A stretch of DNA of 19,073 nucleotides. Source: Ilumatobacteraceae bacterium. GTDB taxonomy: Bacteria; Actinomycetota; Acidimicrobiia; Acidimicrobiales; Ilumatobacteraceae. The notes below the pieces were generated by a model that was not told the DNA's origin, did no database searches, and saw only the letters and a program-made list of their open reading frames with translations. Below, in pieces: positions 7,017-15,050 of this stretch. Position 1 is the stretch's first letter, and every line of letters begins with the position of its first letter. Both the position numbers and the translations under genes were made by a program. Location: positions 1-19,073 of the forward strand of contig JAENVT010000088.1 of the NCBI GenBank assembly GCA_016650435.1, given 5' to 3'.

Positions 7017-8471
7017 TCATTGCAGACTGGCCCACAGATGGTGCAGCGCATATGAACGCCATGGTCGCCATGACTCGGCGAGTTTGACGGCGTCGCGTGG
7101 ACTCGACTCGGCCGCGAGAAGGCGCAGGGCATTTCGCACGCCGATGTCGGTCGGCAAGAAAACATCGGGATCCCCGAGCGCTCGCAGGGCGACGTAGCTG
7201 GCCGTCCACGGACCGATCCCCGGCAGCGCTTCGAGCTGACGGGAGATCTCTTCTCGGTCGCTGCCGGCGTCGATCACGATTGTTCCGGCAGCCAGTTGCC
7301 CGCAGGCATTGATCAGCGCCTTGGACCGGGCGCCGGGCATCGCAAAGTCGGCCGTTGTGCAGCCGGCGATTGCCTCGGCTGACGGGAACGTGTGGGTGAC
7401 GCCTTCGACCGGAACCGCGAGGGGTTCGCCGATTGCTGCAACCAACCGCGATGCCAGAGTGCGCGCTCCTTTGACCGAAACCTGCTGGCCGAGCACGGCC
7501 CGGGTGAGCAGTTCGACACCATCAGGATGCCCTGGCGAGCGCAAGCCCGGGCGCTTGCGGATCAGGGTCGACAGGATCGGATCGTCGGCAAAGTGGCTCT
7601 CGACGGTGTCGGGATCGGCGTCGAGATCGAGCATTCGGCGGCAGCGTTGGACGGCGGCCTGTGCATCGGCGACGTTGTCGAGGTGCAGCGTGCACATCAC
7701 CGCGTTCGGCCCTGGCCCGGTCGGGCCGGGCGACACTGCGATCACCGCGTTGCCGTGGTTCAGCCGCAACGATCGCCGGTAGGTCGCGCCATCCCACGTC
7801 TCGACGCCCGGTACAGCGCGGTCACCGAGGAATTCGAAGATCGACTCGCTGTGGAACGGTGCGCGGTAGGGCAGGCGCACACAGAGCGTTCCGCCGGCAA
7901 CAGTGGGTTGACGAGATCCACGCAGCTGGGTCGGTGACGATGCAAAGACTTCGCGGATCGTGTCGTTGAACTGCCGGACGCTGGCGAACCCTGCCGCGAA
8001 GGCAATCTGTGTGATCGGCATGGAGGTGGTCTCGATCAGCGTCCGCGCTGTTTGGGCGCGTTGCGCCCGAGCGAGCGCCAACGGGCCGGCACCCAGCTCG
8101 GTGGTCAGCAGTCGATTGATCTGGCGTTCGCTGTAGTTCAGCCGCGTCGCCAGGCCACCGACGCCCTCGCGATCGACGAGCCCGTCGGCGATCAGGCGCA
8201 TAGCCCTGCCGACCACGTCGGCGCGGACGTTCCACTCCGGCGAACCCGGTGATGCGTCGGGGCGGCACCGCTTGCACGCCCGATATCCGTGTTGCTGGGC
8301 GGCGGCCGCAGTCACGAAGAATTCAACGTTGTGCCGCTTCGGCGTCATCGCCGGGCAACTGGGCCGGCAGTAGATCCCGGTCGTTTTCACCGCGGTGAAG
8401 AAGCACCCGTCGAATCGGCTGTCTCGGCTTTGCGCTGCCCGGTAGCAGTGTTCGTCGTCGAGAATCACCAT
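7017..8471 (-). CDS. Ada N-domain/AraC regulator fused to AlkA 3-methyladenine DNA glycosylase
   Basis: A 484-residue fusion joining alkylation sensor, activator and base-excision enzyme. Residues 1-72 form the Ada zinc domain: Cys35, Cys39, Cys66 and Cys69 (GIYCRPSCPA and RACKRCRPD) bind zinc, and the first of them accepts methyl groups from phosphotriesters. Residues 85-185 are an AraC-type double helix-turn-helix (GGLATRLNYSERQINRLL, ITQIAFAAGFASVRQFNDTIREVF). Residues 195-300 match the AlkA N-terminal domain. The HhH-GPD glycosylase domain follows, with hairpin LPGIGPWTA at 416-424 and catalytic Asp442 in PTDIGVRNAL. The fusion is known in actinobacteria; the O6-methyltransferase activity carried by classical Ada is supplied by the ogt gene 11 bp downstream. 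Expression is probably auto-activated after methylation of the zinc-domain cysteine. The gene follows the MFS gene by 39 bp. Confidence 0.94.
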   Translation of the reverse strand: MVILDDEHCYRAAQSRDSRFDGCFFTAVKTTGIYCRPSCPAMTPKRHNVEFFVTAAAAQQHGYRACKRCRPDASPGSPEWNVRADVVGRAMRLIADGLVDREGVGGLATRLNYSERQINRLLTTELGAGPLALARAQRAQTARTLIETTSMPITQIAFAAGFASVRQFNDTIREVFASSPTQLRGSRQPTVAGGTLCVRLPYRAPFHSESIFEFLGDRAVPGVETWDGATYRRSLRLNHGNAVIAVSPGPTGPGPNAVMCTLHLDNVADAQAAVQRCRRMLDLDADPDTVESHFADDPILSTLIRKRPGLRSPGHPDGVELLTRAVLGQQVSVKGARTLASRLVAAIGEPLAVPVEGVTHTFPSAEAIAGCTTADFAMPGARSKALINACGQLAAGTIVIDAGSDREEISRQLEALPGIGPWTASYVALRALGDPDVFLPTDIGVRNALRLLAAESSPRDAVKLAESWRPWRSYALHHLWASLQ

Positions 8472-8510
8472 GCCATTGTGGCGTGGAGGGCACCAGTTGA
8501 CTAGCGGAAT

Positions 8511-9659
8511 TCAGACAGCCACGTATGGCCGACCTCGCGGCACGGCAACCTTCCACAACACGACCAAGCCGATGAAACAAAACACTGCCCCACCCAGGAA
8601 TGCTGTTCGCTTAGTAGTGAGATCGGCGAGTGTGCCGAAGATCAGCGCGCCCGTGGCCGTACCGATCTCGAAGAACATCGTGAACGTCGAGATCGCCCGC
8701 ACCTTCTCGCGCTCGGGAATAGCACTGACCGTCATAGCCATCAGCGACGGATAGTTGAACGAGATTCCGATACCGACGATGACCGTGCTGATGAACACAC
8801 CAATGGGGCGCGGCCACAAGAACAGCATCGTCAGTCCGGCTCCGGTGAAGCTCATGGCGATGCTGACGGCACGGGCATGCCCGATGCGGTCGGGGACGGT
8901 TGCGGCAACGACGCGAATCAGCAGACAGACGCCCGCGTATGTGGCGAACACCCACTTCGATCCGCCGAGCCCGACGGTCACCGAGTAGTCGGGCATGAAC
9001 GCGCTGAACGTCACGAAGCCACCGACACCCAGCGCCAACACCAACCCCGTGGGGATGGCCGCTCGGTAAAACCGGGGAACGCGCTCGCCGGTGCCGTCGT
9101 CGTGATGCCTCACGCCTTTCGGCGTCAACATCGCCAGCGCCGACGCCAACGCGGCAAAGCCGGCAGCGACCCACAGTCCGGCGTCGAACCGGTCTTTGCC
9201 GATCACCGATTCGCCGATGACCGGACCGACTCCCAACCCGCCGAACACCGCTACCGAGAAGTAGCTCGCTGCCTCCGCGCCACGACCCGGCGGAGCGAGA
9301 TCGCTGATCTTCGTGGCCGCGCCGACGAACAAGAACGCCTCGCCGATCCCCTGTAGACAACGCAACGGCAGCAAGCCCCACCGCGAGTCGATGAAGGTGC
9401 ACGCGGCAGTGGCCACGGCGGCCAGCCACGCGCCGCTGACCATCGTCGATCGCAAACCGTGCTTCTCGGCGAACCGGCCGAGCCTCGGCCGGACCAGGAT
9501 GGCGGCGATGCTGAACACCGCCAGGTTCAGGCCGATGTCGATCTCGTTGCCGCCGAACTTGTCCTCGATCAGCCTCGGCAGCAGCGGAACCATCACGCCG
9601 ATGTAGACGAACAGCGCCAGCGTTGCGGTGGTCACGAGAACGAACGGCTTCGTGAACAT
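8511..9659 (-). CDS. Major facilitator superfamily transporter
   Basis: A 382-residue membrane protein with about 12 hydrophobic helices, the usual MFS size. The first helix begins right after MFTKP. The loop between helices 2 and 3 holds a motif-A-like sequence, RPRLGRFAEKHGLR (57-70), with arginine and glutamate as in MFS proteins. A basic and acidic cytoplasmic loop (TPKGVRHHDDGTGERVPRFYR) separates the two halves. Drug or metabolite efflux is the common role in this branch, but the substrate cannot be read from sequence. The ATG at 9659 gives a normal N-terminus. A TTG at 9719, overlapping the stop of the upstream acyl-CoA dehydrogenase gene, would add 20 polar residues and allow translational coupling. 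It belongs to the minus-strand run 10.9 to 6.5 kb. Confidence 0.88.
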   Translation of the reverse strand: MFTKPFVLVTTATLALFVYIGVMVPLLPRLIEDKFGGNEIDIGLNLAVFSIAAILVRPRLGRFAEKHGLRSTMVSGAWLAAVATAACTFIDSRWGLLPLRCLQGIGEAFLFVGAATKISDLAPPGRGAEAASYFSVAVFGGLGVGPVIGESVIGKDRFDAGLWVAAGFAALASALAMLTPKGVRHHDDGTGERVPRFYRAAIPTGLVLALGVGGFVTFSAFMPDYSVTVGLGGSKWVFATYAGVCLLIRVVAATVPDRIGHARAVSIAMSFTGAGLTMLFLWPRPIGVFISTVIVGIGISFNYPSLMAMTVSAIPEREKVRAISTFTMFFEIGTATGALIFGTLADLTTKRTAFLGGAVFCFIGLVVLWKVAVPRGRPYVAV

Positions 9660-9715
9660 CCGCGTCGGGTCACCGAGCTCAGCCAGCCCGTCCAGCGCTT
9701 CGTCGGGAGTTGGGA

Positions 9716-10945
9716 TCAAGATGGTTCTTTTGGCAGACCGAGCACGCGCTCGCCGACGAGGTTGCGTTGGATCTGGCTCGTGCCTCCCCAGATCGTCTCG
9801 CTGCGGCTGAAGAAGAACGCGCTGAGCATCGGACTGACCGGATAACCGGCCCGACGTTTGTCGCGGACAGCACCGGGCCACGATCCCGCGGCAGGGCCGG
9901 TGTCGATCAGCATCGACGAGGAACCGAAGATGTCGAGCGCAAGCTCCATCGCGTCCTGGTGCATCTCGCTCCAGAACATCTTGTTGGTCGCCCCGAGCGC
10001 GGCCACACCAGGGTCCTTCGTGCCGGCCAACGTGGCCGACAACGATCGCAATCCGTTGATTCGCAACAGTTGGATCTTGGTGTAGTACTTCGTCAGGCGT
10101 TGGCGAACGAGAGGATTCGTGAGTACACCGTTCGACGCCGCCTGTTCGACCAGAAACTTGTACTCGTCCTCGAAGCGGCGGTAGCCGGTGGTGGCCGACT
10201 GGCCGCGCTCGAACGCCAAGGTCGAGTTGGCCACCTTCCACCCGTTGTTGACGCCGCCGACGACGTTGTCTTTCGGGCAATGCGCATTGGTGAAGAACAC
10301 CTCGCAAAACTCAGCCGTGCCGTCGGGCTGCGTGATCCCGCGAACCTCCACACCGTCTTGGCGCATCGGCACCAGCAGGTACGAGATGCCCTTGTGCTTC
10401 GGGGCCTCGGGATCGGTGCGGGTCAGCAAGAAGCAGTAATCGGCGTGATGCCCGCCAGTGGTCCACACCTTCTGACCGTTGATGATCCACTCGTCGCCAT
10501 CGAGCACGGCAGTGGTCTTCAGCGATGCCAGGTCGGAGCCAGAGTTGGGCTCGCTGAATCCTTGGCACCACCGCACCGAGCCGTTGAGGATCCGCGGCAG
10601 GAACTCTTTCTTCTGCTCCTCGGTACCCCACTGCAGGATCGTCGGCCCGACCAACGTGTCGCCGAAGAAGTCGGCCCGCATCGGTGCCTTGACCCGTGCG
10701 AACTCTTCTGCCAGCACCACACCTTGCATTGTGGTGAGCCCCTTGCCGCCGTATTCCTGTGGCCATGTCGCGCAGATCCAGCCACCTGCATACAGCTTCT
10801 TCGGCCATTGCTCGTTGAAAGCCTTGCGTTCGTCGGGCGACATCTCGAAGCCTGTTTCACCCCAGCCGGCGGGAAGATTCTCGGCGAGCCATTCGCGGAT
10901 CTCGGCGCGAAACGCCTCGGTTTCGGGGGTGTACGCCAGATCCAT
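9716..10945 (-). CDS. FadE-like acyl-CoA dehydrogenase
   Basis: FAD enzyme that introduces the alpha-beta double bond into an acyl-CoA, the first step of beta-oxidation. 409 residues, typical for the family. Signatures seen: QEYGGKGL (63-70) in the N-terminal helical domain; the beta-domain block WCQGFSEPNSGSDLASLKT (126-143); INGQKVWTTGGHHAD (155-169); and the C-terminal ETIWGGTSQIQRNLVGERVLGLPKEP (383-408). At the position of the catalytic Glu of medium-chain enzymes (EGTSQIQR) this protein has Gly387. Glu246 in TLAFERG sits where isovaleryl-CoA and steroid-type FadE enzymes keep their base. That, and the C-terminus, point to the actinobacterial FadE subgroup for branched or steroid-like chains, though the substrate is not proven. 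An upstream in-frame start (10999) would add a non-homologous leader. The MFS gene follows. Confidence 0.93.
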   Translation of the reverse strand: MDLAYTPETEAFRAEIREWLAENLPAGWGETGFEMSPDERKAFNEQWPKKLYAGGWICATWPQEYGGKGLTTMQGVVLAEEFARVKAPMRADFFGDTLVGPTILQWGTEEQKKEFLPRILNGSVRWCQGFSEPNSGSDLASLKTTAVLDGDEWIINGQKVWTTGGHHADYCFLLTRTDPEAPKHKGISYLLVPMRQDGVEVRGITQPDGTAEFCEVFFTNAHCPKDNVVGGVNNGWKVANSTLAFERGQSATTGYRRFEDEYKFLVEQAASNGVLTNPLVRQRLTKYYTKIQLLRINGLRSLSATLAGTKDPGVAALGATNKMFWSEMHQDAMELALDIFGSSSMLIDTGPAAGSWPGAVRDKRRAGYPVSPMLSAFFFSRSETIWGGTSQIQRNLVGERVLGLPKEPS

Positions 10946-11071
10946 CGCACCAGTATTGACGTGGCGACGAACGCCGCACGAGTCCGTCGCCGGTGGCATG
11001 GGTCACTGTTTTACATTCCGTTCACACGTACCACACCGACGCGAAACCTCTGACTCGTAAGGTCTTGCGAC

Positions 11072-11374
11072 ATGGCCACTGCTGGTCCTGCTTCCCCAGA
11101 ACGACACACAAACCCCCTCGTGTATCGGCTGGGGGAGCAGGAACAGTCGGTTCTCAGTGTGCTGCTGGCCAACCGTGGACGAGTGATCAGCCGCCGCGAG
11201 TTGGCTCGGCGCGCCAGCCTCACCAATCTCAGCGAGCGACGATGCGACAGCCTCCTGGTTGCGATCCGCCGCGCCCTGGGACCGCAATCTGTGGTCACGG
11301 TGCGCAGTCGCGGGTGGATGTTGAGCAACGAGGCGATCGATGCCGCATCCGCCCTCGCCGGGGACCCGGCATAG
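11072..11374 (+). CDS. Stand-alone winged-helix DNA-binding protein (OmpR/PhoB C-terminal type)
   Basis: A 100-residue protein consisting of one winged-helix domain. The order EQEQSVLSVLLANRGRVISRRELARRA (about 22-48), the recognition-helix region ERRCDSLLVAIRRALGPQ (54-71) and the wing VVTVRSRGWMLS (73-84) match the trans_reg_C fold of response regulators. There is no receiver domain and no neighbouring histidine kinase, so it is an orphan: constitutively active or controlled by its amount. The ATG at 11072 has only a weak upstream purine stretch (GTAAGG). It is divergent from the acyl-CoA dehydrogenase gene, about 126 bp apart, and read towards glnB 480 bp downstream. It could regulate either, but nothing in the sequence proves a target. 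Confidence 0.78.
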   Translation: MATAGPASPERHTNPLVYRLGEQEQSVLSVLLANRGRVISRRELARRASLTNLSERRCDSLLVAIRRALGPQSVVTVRSRGWMLSNEAIDAASALAGDPA

Positions 11375-11475
11375 CACGTCAGCGCAATCGTTTGTGCTGG
11401 CCGCACGCAATTGAGCGACATTGGAAACAGAGCAGCGATCGTCGCGAAATGTGCGTTGTTTATGGTGACGGTCAC

Positions 11476-11501
11476 GATCGGCGTCAATGGTGACGCCGGT
11501 C
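11476..11501. repeat. 11-bp stem-loop
   Basis: GATCGGCGTCA (11476-11486) pairs with TGACGCCGGTC (11491-11501) with one G-T wobble, around loop ATGG. Immediately upstream is the dyad GTGAC-G-GTCAC (11465-11475). It lies about 100 bp after the winged-helix gene. There is no T tract, so a role as operator or processed structure is as likely as termination. Confidence 0.45.
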
Positions 11502-11518
11502 GTCCATGCCCTCCCAAA

Positions 11519-11569
11519 CATTGCCATGTTCGGTGACCCGGCGGTCGTGCGCCACCCTGTGTGGCAATG
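11519..11569. repeat. Long-range inverted repeat with inner stem
   Basis: CATTGCCA (11519-11526) pairs perfectly with TGGCAATG (11562-11569); inside, GGTG (11532-11535) can pair with CACC (11552-11555). The region shows no protein-like frame. It may be part of a small RNA or an extended operator ahead of the glnB promoter. Confidence 0.4.
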
Positions 11570-11616
11570 GTCCCGCTAGCAGGGTTTCTTCGTGCGATAG
11601 TTCTCGGAAAATGTGA

Positions 11617-12195
<579 letters not shown>

Positions 12196-12211
12196 CACCT
12201 AAAGTCGACCC

Positions 12212-13429
12212 ATGACTGTGACCGAGCCGCCGCCGGCCAGGGCTGAACGTTGGACCGCACAGTGGAAAGAACTCTACGAAGAGGTCATCACCACCGGGCT
12301 GTGCACGGGGTGCGCCGGATGCGTGGTGACGTGCCCGCACGACGTCATCGGCTACGAACACGAAGAGGGCAAGTACAAGCCGTTCCACCTCGAAGACGAG
12401 CTCGGTCCCGACAACTGCATCCACGGCGAGAAGGGCTGCACCACGTGCACCCGCGCCTGTCCTCGATTCCGAGCGTGGGAAACCGCGGCCGACATGCACC
12501 TGTTCGGTCGCATCCGCGAGCCCGACGAGATGGCCGGGATCTGGCGCCAACTGCTGCTGACCCGGGCTACCGATACGACGCAGCACGAACGCGGCCAAGA
12601 CGGCGGCTTCGTGTCCGCGATGCTGGTGTGGCTGCTGCAGAACGACTACATCGAAGCAGCGATGGTCAGCGGCGTCGAGCCAGACGATGCGTGGAAGGCC
12701 AAGCCGGTTCTAGCCCGCACCGTCGATGAGGTGTTGGCCACGGCAGGAAGCCGTTACACGTACTGCGCCAATCCCCTGGCATTGCGAGACGCGCTCGATG
12801 CCGGGCTGACTCGCTTGGCGTTGGTCGGGATGGGCTGTCAGACGTCGTCGCCGCCGGTGATGTGGGAGCGTAAGGCCGGCAAGGTCGGCAAACCGTTCGT
12901 GTTCAACATCGGTCTGCTGTGTTCGAAGACGTTCGACGATGCGATCTTCCCCGAGTTGTTCGAGGCCAAGTACGGCTTGAAGAAGGCCGACATGGCGAAG
13001 ATGAACATCAAGGGTGTGTTCCAGATCTGGATGAAGGACGGCTCGTACCACGAGATCGATCTCAAGGAATGTCACCAGTGGACACGCGAGGGGTGCAAGA
13101 GCTGTCCCGACTTCGCGGCCGAGCACAGTGACATCGCCACCGGAGGCATCGGCGAAGACAACGACTGGACGCTGACGATCGTGCGCACCGAACTCGGTGA
13201 GGAAGTGATCACGCGGATGATCGCCGATGGAGTGATCGTCGCCCGGCCGGCGCAGGAGGATGAAAAGGCGATGAAGCTTCTGCGCCTGTTGTCCATTGTC
13301 AGCCGCCGCCGTTGGCCGGAATGGGCCGACAAGGCGCCGTCGGTGGGCGTTCCTCCGCCGAAGAAGAAGGTGGCGGCGGCGCCTCCGGTCATCACCGAAA
13401 CCGTCACGCAGCCCGGCGCCGCTGACTGA
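12212..13429 (+). CDS. FrhB-family iron-sulfur/flavin oxidoreductase (coenzyme F420 hydrogenase/dehydrogenase beta subunit type)
   Basis: A 405-residue cytoplasmic redox protein, 16 bp downstream of glnB and probably in its operon. The N-terminus carries two ferredoxin-like cysteine sets: C31, C34, C37, C41 (GLCTGCAGCVVTCP) and C69, C76, C79, C83 (NCIHGEKGCTTCTRACP), enough for two [4Fe-4S] clusters. The FrhB domain follows: QDGGFVSAMLVWLLQN (129-144), LVGMGCQTSS (204-213), NIGLLCSKTF (232-241), and a third cysteine group, C287, C295, C298, in KECHQWTREGCKSCPD. FrhB homologues use FAD and pass electrons between F420, ferredoxin or other partners. The true partner and substrate are unknown here. 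Residues after about 375 are a Pro/Lys/Ala-rich tail without fold signature. Its last 26 bp overlap the end of the convergent terC-like gene. Confidence 0.88.
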   Translation: MTVTEPPPARAERWTAQWKELYEEVITTGLCTGCAGCVVTCPHDVIGYEHEEGKYKPFHLEDELGPDNCIHGEKGCTTCTRACPRFRAWETAADMHLFGRIREPDEMAGIWRQLLLTRATDTTQHERGQDGGFVSAMLVWLLQNDYIEAAMVSGVEPDDAWKAKPVLARTVDEVLATAGSRYTYCANPLALRDALDAGLTRLALVGMGCQTSSPPVMWERKAGKVGKPFVFNIGLLCSKTFDDAIFPELFEAKYGLKKADMAKMNIKGVFQIWMKDGSYHEIDLKECHQWTREGCKSCPDFAAEHSDIATGGIGEDNDWTLTIVRTELGEEVITRMIADGVIVARPAQEDEKAMKLLRLLSIVSRRRWPEWADKAPSVGVPPPKKKVAAAPPVITETVTQPGAAD

Positions 13430-14354
13430 GCACGATCGCAGCAACCAGCATTGCCACGATGATCGCCAGCGACACGTAGGTGTTCATGTGGAACCAGTGC
13501 GAGACCGTCATCTTGATGCCGACGAAGATCAAGATGCCGCCGAGCGCGTGTGAGAGGTAGTGGAACCGCTCTTTGGCGTTGGCGAGCAGGAAGTACATCG
13601 CCCGCAGACCGAGGATCGCGAACGCGTTGGAAGCGAACACGAGGTACGACTCGTTGCTCACCGCCAAAATCGCCGGCACCGAGTCGACGGCGAAGATGAT
13701 GTCGGTGACCTCGACGACGAACAAGGCAGCGAGCAAGGGTGTTGCGGCGCGGCGACCGTTGATCTTGGTGAAGAACTTCTGTCCGTCGAGGTCGTCGGAC
13801 ACCGGCATGACTCGGCGTAGCACGCCGAGCCCACGGGTCGATTCGCTGTCGGCCTCGTCGTCGCGGTGGCGGATGATCTTGGCACCGGTGTAGACCAAGA
13901 AGACACCGAACACGAGCAACAGCCACCAGAACCTGCTGATCAGAGCGCTTCCCAAGATGATGAAGATCGCTCGCAACGTGAGCGCTCCGAAGATGCCCCA
14001 GAACAGCACGCGGTGTTGATACTTCAGCGGGACCGCCAACGTGGCAAACAACATCGACCACACGAAGACGTTGTCGACGCTGAGCGATTTCTCGATCAGG
14101 TAGCCGCTGATGAACTCGCCGAACGCGGCTCCGCCGAATGTCATGGCGATCACGCCGGCGAAGGCGAGCCCGCACATCACCCAGATGATCGACTCGGTGG
14201 CAGCTTGCTTCGGTGTCGGTGCGTGTGCTTCGCGATGGCGATACAGGTCGATGCCCAACATCGCCGCGATCACGGCAAGTAGCGCGAGCCACGCGCCAGC
14301 GGAGACGTCGAGATCGACGAAATGCGAACGATCAGTGGCAGCAATGAGGTTCAA
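13404..14354 (-). CDS. TerC-family membrane protein, probable manganese exporter
   Basis: An integral membrane protein of the TerC/Alx family; members export Mn(II) or metallate exported enzymes. 316 residues with about eight to nine hydrophobic helices. Both family blocks with acidic metal-site residues are present: EKSLSVDNVFVW (88-99) and EVTDIIFAVDSVPAI (215-229). A cytoplasmic loop rich in charge (IRHRDDEADSESTRG) separates the two halves. I take the TTG at 14354 as start because GAAAGG lies eight to nine bases upstream, exactly the segment hidden in the riboswitch helix. A TTG at 14384 would begin inside that helix and is less likely. The manganese riboswitch directly upstream supports Mn(II) efflux. 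The 3' end overlaps the convergent FrhB-like gene by 26 bp. Confidence 0.93.
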   Translation of the reverse strand: MNLIAATDRSHFVDLDVSAGAWLALLAVIAAMLGIDLYRHREAHAPTPKQAATESIIWVMCGLAFAGVIAMTFGGAAFGEFISGYLIEKSLSVDNVFVWSMLFATLAVPLKYQHRVLFWGIFGALTLRAIFIILGSALISRFWWLLLVFGVFLVYTGAKIIRHRDDEADSESTRGLGVLRRVMPVSDDLDGQKFFTKINGRRAATPLLAALFVVEVTDIIFAVDSVPAILAVSNESYLVFASNAFAILGLRAMYFLLANAKERFHYLSHALGGILIFVGIKMTVSHWFHMNTYVSLAIIVAMLVAAIVLSQRRRAA

Positions 14355-14360
14355 CGGAAT

Positions 14361-14484
14361 AGACCTTTCGACTGTCTCGAACAACGGACAGTCGAAGGTC
14401 TTGCTCCCGCTGGTGGCGGGCGGGGGGCCGGGCAGCTATTGCTGCCGTGTTGACGACCGATCCCGAGGGCTACTCCCCTCCGAC
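14361..14484 (-). promoter_or_regulatory. yybP-ykoY manganese riboswitch of the terC-like gene
   Basis: Read on the minus strand, the leader holds both conserved loops of this class: GGGGAGTAGC (14469-14478) and CGTCAACAC...GGGAGCAAGACC (14397-14455 region). Stem P1 is GTCGGAGG (14477-14484) with CCTTCGAC (14391-14398), eight pairs including one wobble. A GGCAGC-AATA-GCTGCC hairpin (14431-14446) fills the distal arm. The expression platform is explicit: the P1 3' strand lies in an arm (14387-14401) that can instead pair with 14361-14376, which contains the GAAAGG ribosome-binding site. Mn-bound P1 would free the site and switch translation on. This is the mechanism known for alx and mntP leaders; here it is read from sequence only. 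Confidence 0.88.
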
Positions 14485-14510
14485 CCGAATAGTGTGCCCC
14501 GCCGATCGCC

Positions 14511-14939
14511 TCACGCCAACCCCATGCGGAGACAGGGTGGGAGTTGAGCGACTGCGTCGTCGGCCGACAGCTGGGTGGCTGCGCGCATCACGTCTTCCGG
14601 GACCCATTCGGGAAACGGCTGCTCGACCACTCGATGGGCACCGGATTGCGTGTGCTCTTCGTGTAGCGCGGCAAGTTGCTTGGGTGCAAAGTGATCGGCA
14701 ACGCGCACGAGGGCCGGCCAAACCCTGCGGTGAACAAGCGTCACCTTGCCGCCCACCAATCGCAGGCGAACCACATCGGGAGACTCATCGAGCAATTGCA
14801 ACTCGTTGAAGATGGCATGACCTTGTGGATGGCCCCACCAACTCCCCTTGATCGGCTCGCCGGCGATCAACTCGGCGACGTTCGGCAGCGGACCACGGGC
14901 GGATTGCAGCAGCATCCCGTGCTCGACGAGCGCTGCCAT
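14511..14939 (-). CDS. Conserved actinobacterial protein of unknown function
   Basis: A soluble protein of 142 residues from the ATG at 14939. The well-formed core reads HGMLLQSARGPLPNVAELIAGEPIKGSWWGHPQGHAIFNELQ (7-48), then VVRLRLVGGKVTLVHRRVWPALVRVADHF and HTQSGAHRVVEQPFPEWVPEDV. I recall similar unnamed actinobacterial proteins sharing the SWWGHP-GH and GGKVT-VHRR blocks, but no function is established and I cannot verify a family name. A GTG at 14948 is an alternative. The ATG at 15014 would start inside the hairpin repeat (its arm reads MRDEP) and is disfavoured. Promoter and regulation are not evident. The gene precedes the riboswitch-terC unit on the same strand, with about 27 bp to the riboswitch. 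Confidence 0.75.
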   Translation of the reverse strand: MAALVEHGMLLQSARGPLPNVAELIAGEPIKGSWWGHPQGHAIFNELQLLDESPDVVRLRLVGGKVTLVHRRVWPALVRVADHFAPKQLAALHEEHTQSGAHRVVEQPFPEWVPEDVMRAATQLSADDAVAQLPPCLRMGLA

Positions 14940-14974
14940 CACATCCACATCGCAATCTTGGCCGAATCCCGGCC

Positions 14975-15017
14975 GCGATAAGAGATGTGCGGTGCCGGGT
15001 GGCTCATCTCTCATCGC
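14975..15017. repeat. Hairpin repeat, copy C (16-bp arms, 11-nt loop)
   Basis: GCGATAAGAGATGTGC (14975-14990) pairs with GCTCATCTCTCATCGC (15002-15017) with two mismatches, around an 11-nt loop. Geometry and sequence equal the copy at 2887-2929; the right arm is identical to the solo arm at 2986-3001. It lies between the divergent hypothetical and alcohol dehydrogenase genes, where it may also touch promoter function. Confidence 0.68.
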
Positions 15018-15050
15018 ACGGATTGGCAGCGCGGCGCGTACGATCCGGCG

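Noticed and set aside
9710..11053. 447-codon plus-strand open frame opposite the acyl-CoA dehydrogenase
   Set aside because: It is fully antisense to an unmistakable enzyme gene and has no recognisable motifs; a codon-bias shadow.
11571..11590. Terminator at CCCGCTAGCAGGG followed by TTTCTT
   Set aside because: Only three consecutive pairs can form around the loop; too weak to call.
13072..14292. 406-codon minus-strand open frame across the FrhB and TerC genes
   Set aside because: It is a shifted frame of the TerC gene rich in Arg/His and without hydrophobic helices.
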